Translations under genes and position numbers: made by a program
Notes under the pieces: generated by a model
What the model was told of the DNA's origin: nothing
The model's database searches: none
What the model saw: only the letters and a program-made list of their open reading frames with translations
In this document: piece after piece, positions 53,237-53,592 of the stretch
Position numbering within the stretch: position 1 is the first letter of the stretch
Layout: each line of letters begins with the position of its first letter
Origin: Streptomyces violens
Lineage (GTDB): Bacteria > Actinomycetota > Actinomycetes > Streptomycetales > Streptomycetaceae
Assembly: GCF_000717745.1 (NCBI RefSeq)
Contig: NZ_JOBH01000028.1
Location: forward strand, 1 to 53,592
Length of the DNA stretch: 53,592 nucleotides
Direction of reading: 5' to 3'

Positions 53237-53592
53237 CTCTGCCGCGCCAGCATCGGCCCCTTGTCGGCGGACCGGAGGAATCGTGGCCGGATGCCCGGGA
53301 ACTGGCCTCGAACCCTCGACGGTCAACGGTGGGCAGGCTAAACGCAGTTGCTCGGCACCTCGGCCATCCCTTCCACACACCCACGAAACGAACCACCCCA
53401 AAACGGCACATCGAAGCACATAGGAAGTCGCAGAGGTTGTCCTGCCAGGATGCCATTTGACGCCACCGAGAATTCTCACTACCCGCCACCACCAGAACCA
53501 GCATCGTGCCAGCTCAGAGGGCGATCACACCGTCGTCACAGGTGACACGTAAATGACGGTTTTCTAGTGGCACTCCAGTGGCACTTCACAGC
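53237..53592. other. Non-coding right edge
   Basis: About 350 bases with no supported gene. AGTGGCACT is repeated directly near 53566-53586. The left-edge hairpins are not mirrored here. Confidence 0.4.

Noticed and set aside
53290..53360. tRNA or attachment site on the minus strand
   Set aside because: A GGGTTCGAGG T-loop-like string exists, but no acceptor, D-arm or anticodon arm could be folded.
53237..53592. Right-end telomere
   Set aside because: No hairpins like those at 1-358 and no inverted copy of that sequence; the window probably ends in the replicon interior or at a contig break.

Overview
This window looks like an actinobacterial, almost certainly Streptomyces, accessory region, most likely one end of a linear plasmid or chromosome arm. 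The DNA is very GC-rich, many genes start with GTG, and neighbouring genes often overlap by ATGA. Families typical of Streptomyces linear replicons are present: a Tpg-like terminal protein, a Tpc-like/Tac-like pair and a DUF6083-type protein. The left edge carries ten close-packed hairpins in about 360 bases, the first starting at base 1. Read on the bottom strand, every loop fits GNNA. This resembles a replicon end (telomere) of non-archetypal sequence. The right edge does not mirror it.

Layout. (1) 1-358: telomere-like hairpin array. (2) 574-23,586: a dense DNA-defence and DNA-processing island. It holds a decayed Cap5-like HNH-SAVED gene, a Septu-like PtuA/PtuB pair, a DEAH helicase with helicase-associated repeats, a four-gene Wadjet-like SMC operon (jetABCD order) and sbcD-sbcC, all but the Cap5 remnant on the minus strand. 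Divergent from sbcD is a plus-strand operon with an unknown protein, a Cas4-like PD-(D/E)XK nuclease with four cluster cysteines, a second unknown protein and a UPF1/DNA2-type SF1 helicase. (3) 23,587-33,100: decayed DNA, conserved Streptomyces hypothetical genes and small membrane peptides. (4) 33,834-34,330: a cluster of GTTGAC/GTCAAC repeats next to an AT-rich stretch, a candidate replication origin. (5) 35,270-41,831: a broken MFS gene, then an HTH / Tac-like / Tpc-like operon, a membrane protein and a Tpg-like terminal protein. (6) 41,904-47,106: a TnsB-like DDE recombinase with two TnsC-like ATPases and a third apparently degenerate one. (7) 47,710-53,592: a lone PD-(D/E)XK-like nuclease and conserved hypothetical proteins.

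How the parts may work together. The Septu-like and Wadjet-like units are probably anti-phage or anti-plasmid modules. The SbcCD, Cas4-like nuclease and DNA2-like helicase set resembles the eukaryotic Mre11-Rad50/Dna2 end-resection machinery split into separate genes. It sits head to head with the SMC operon, so the roughly 17.5 kb block from 6,124 to 23,586 may be one composite DNA-end-sensing system. The terminal-protein genes would maintain a linear replicon. All functions are read from motifs; no database search was possible.
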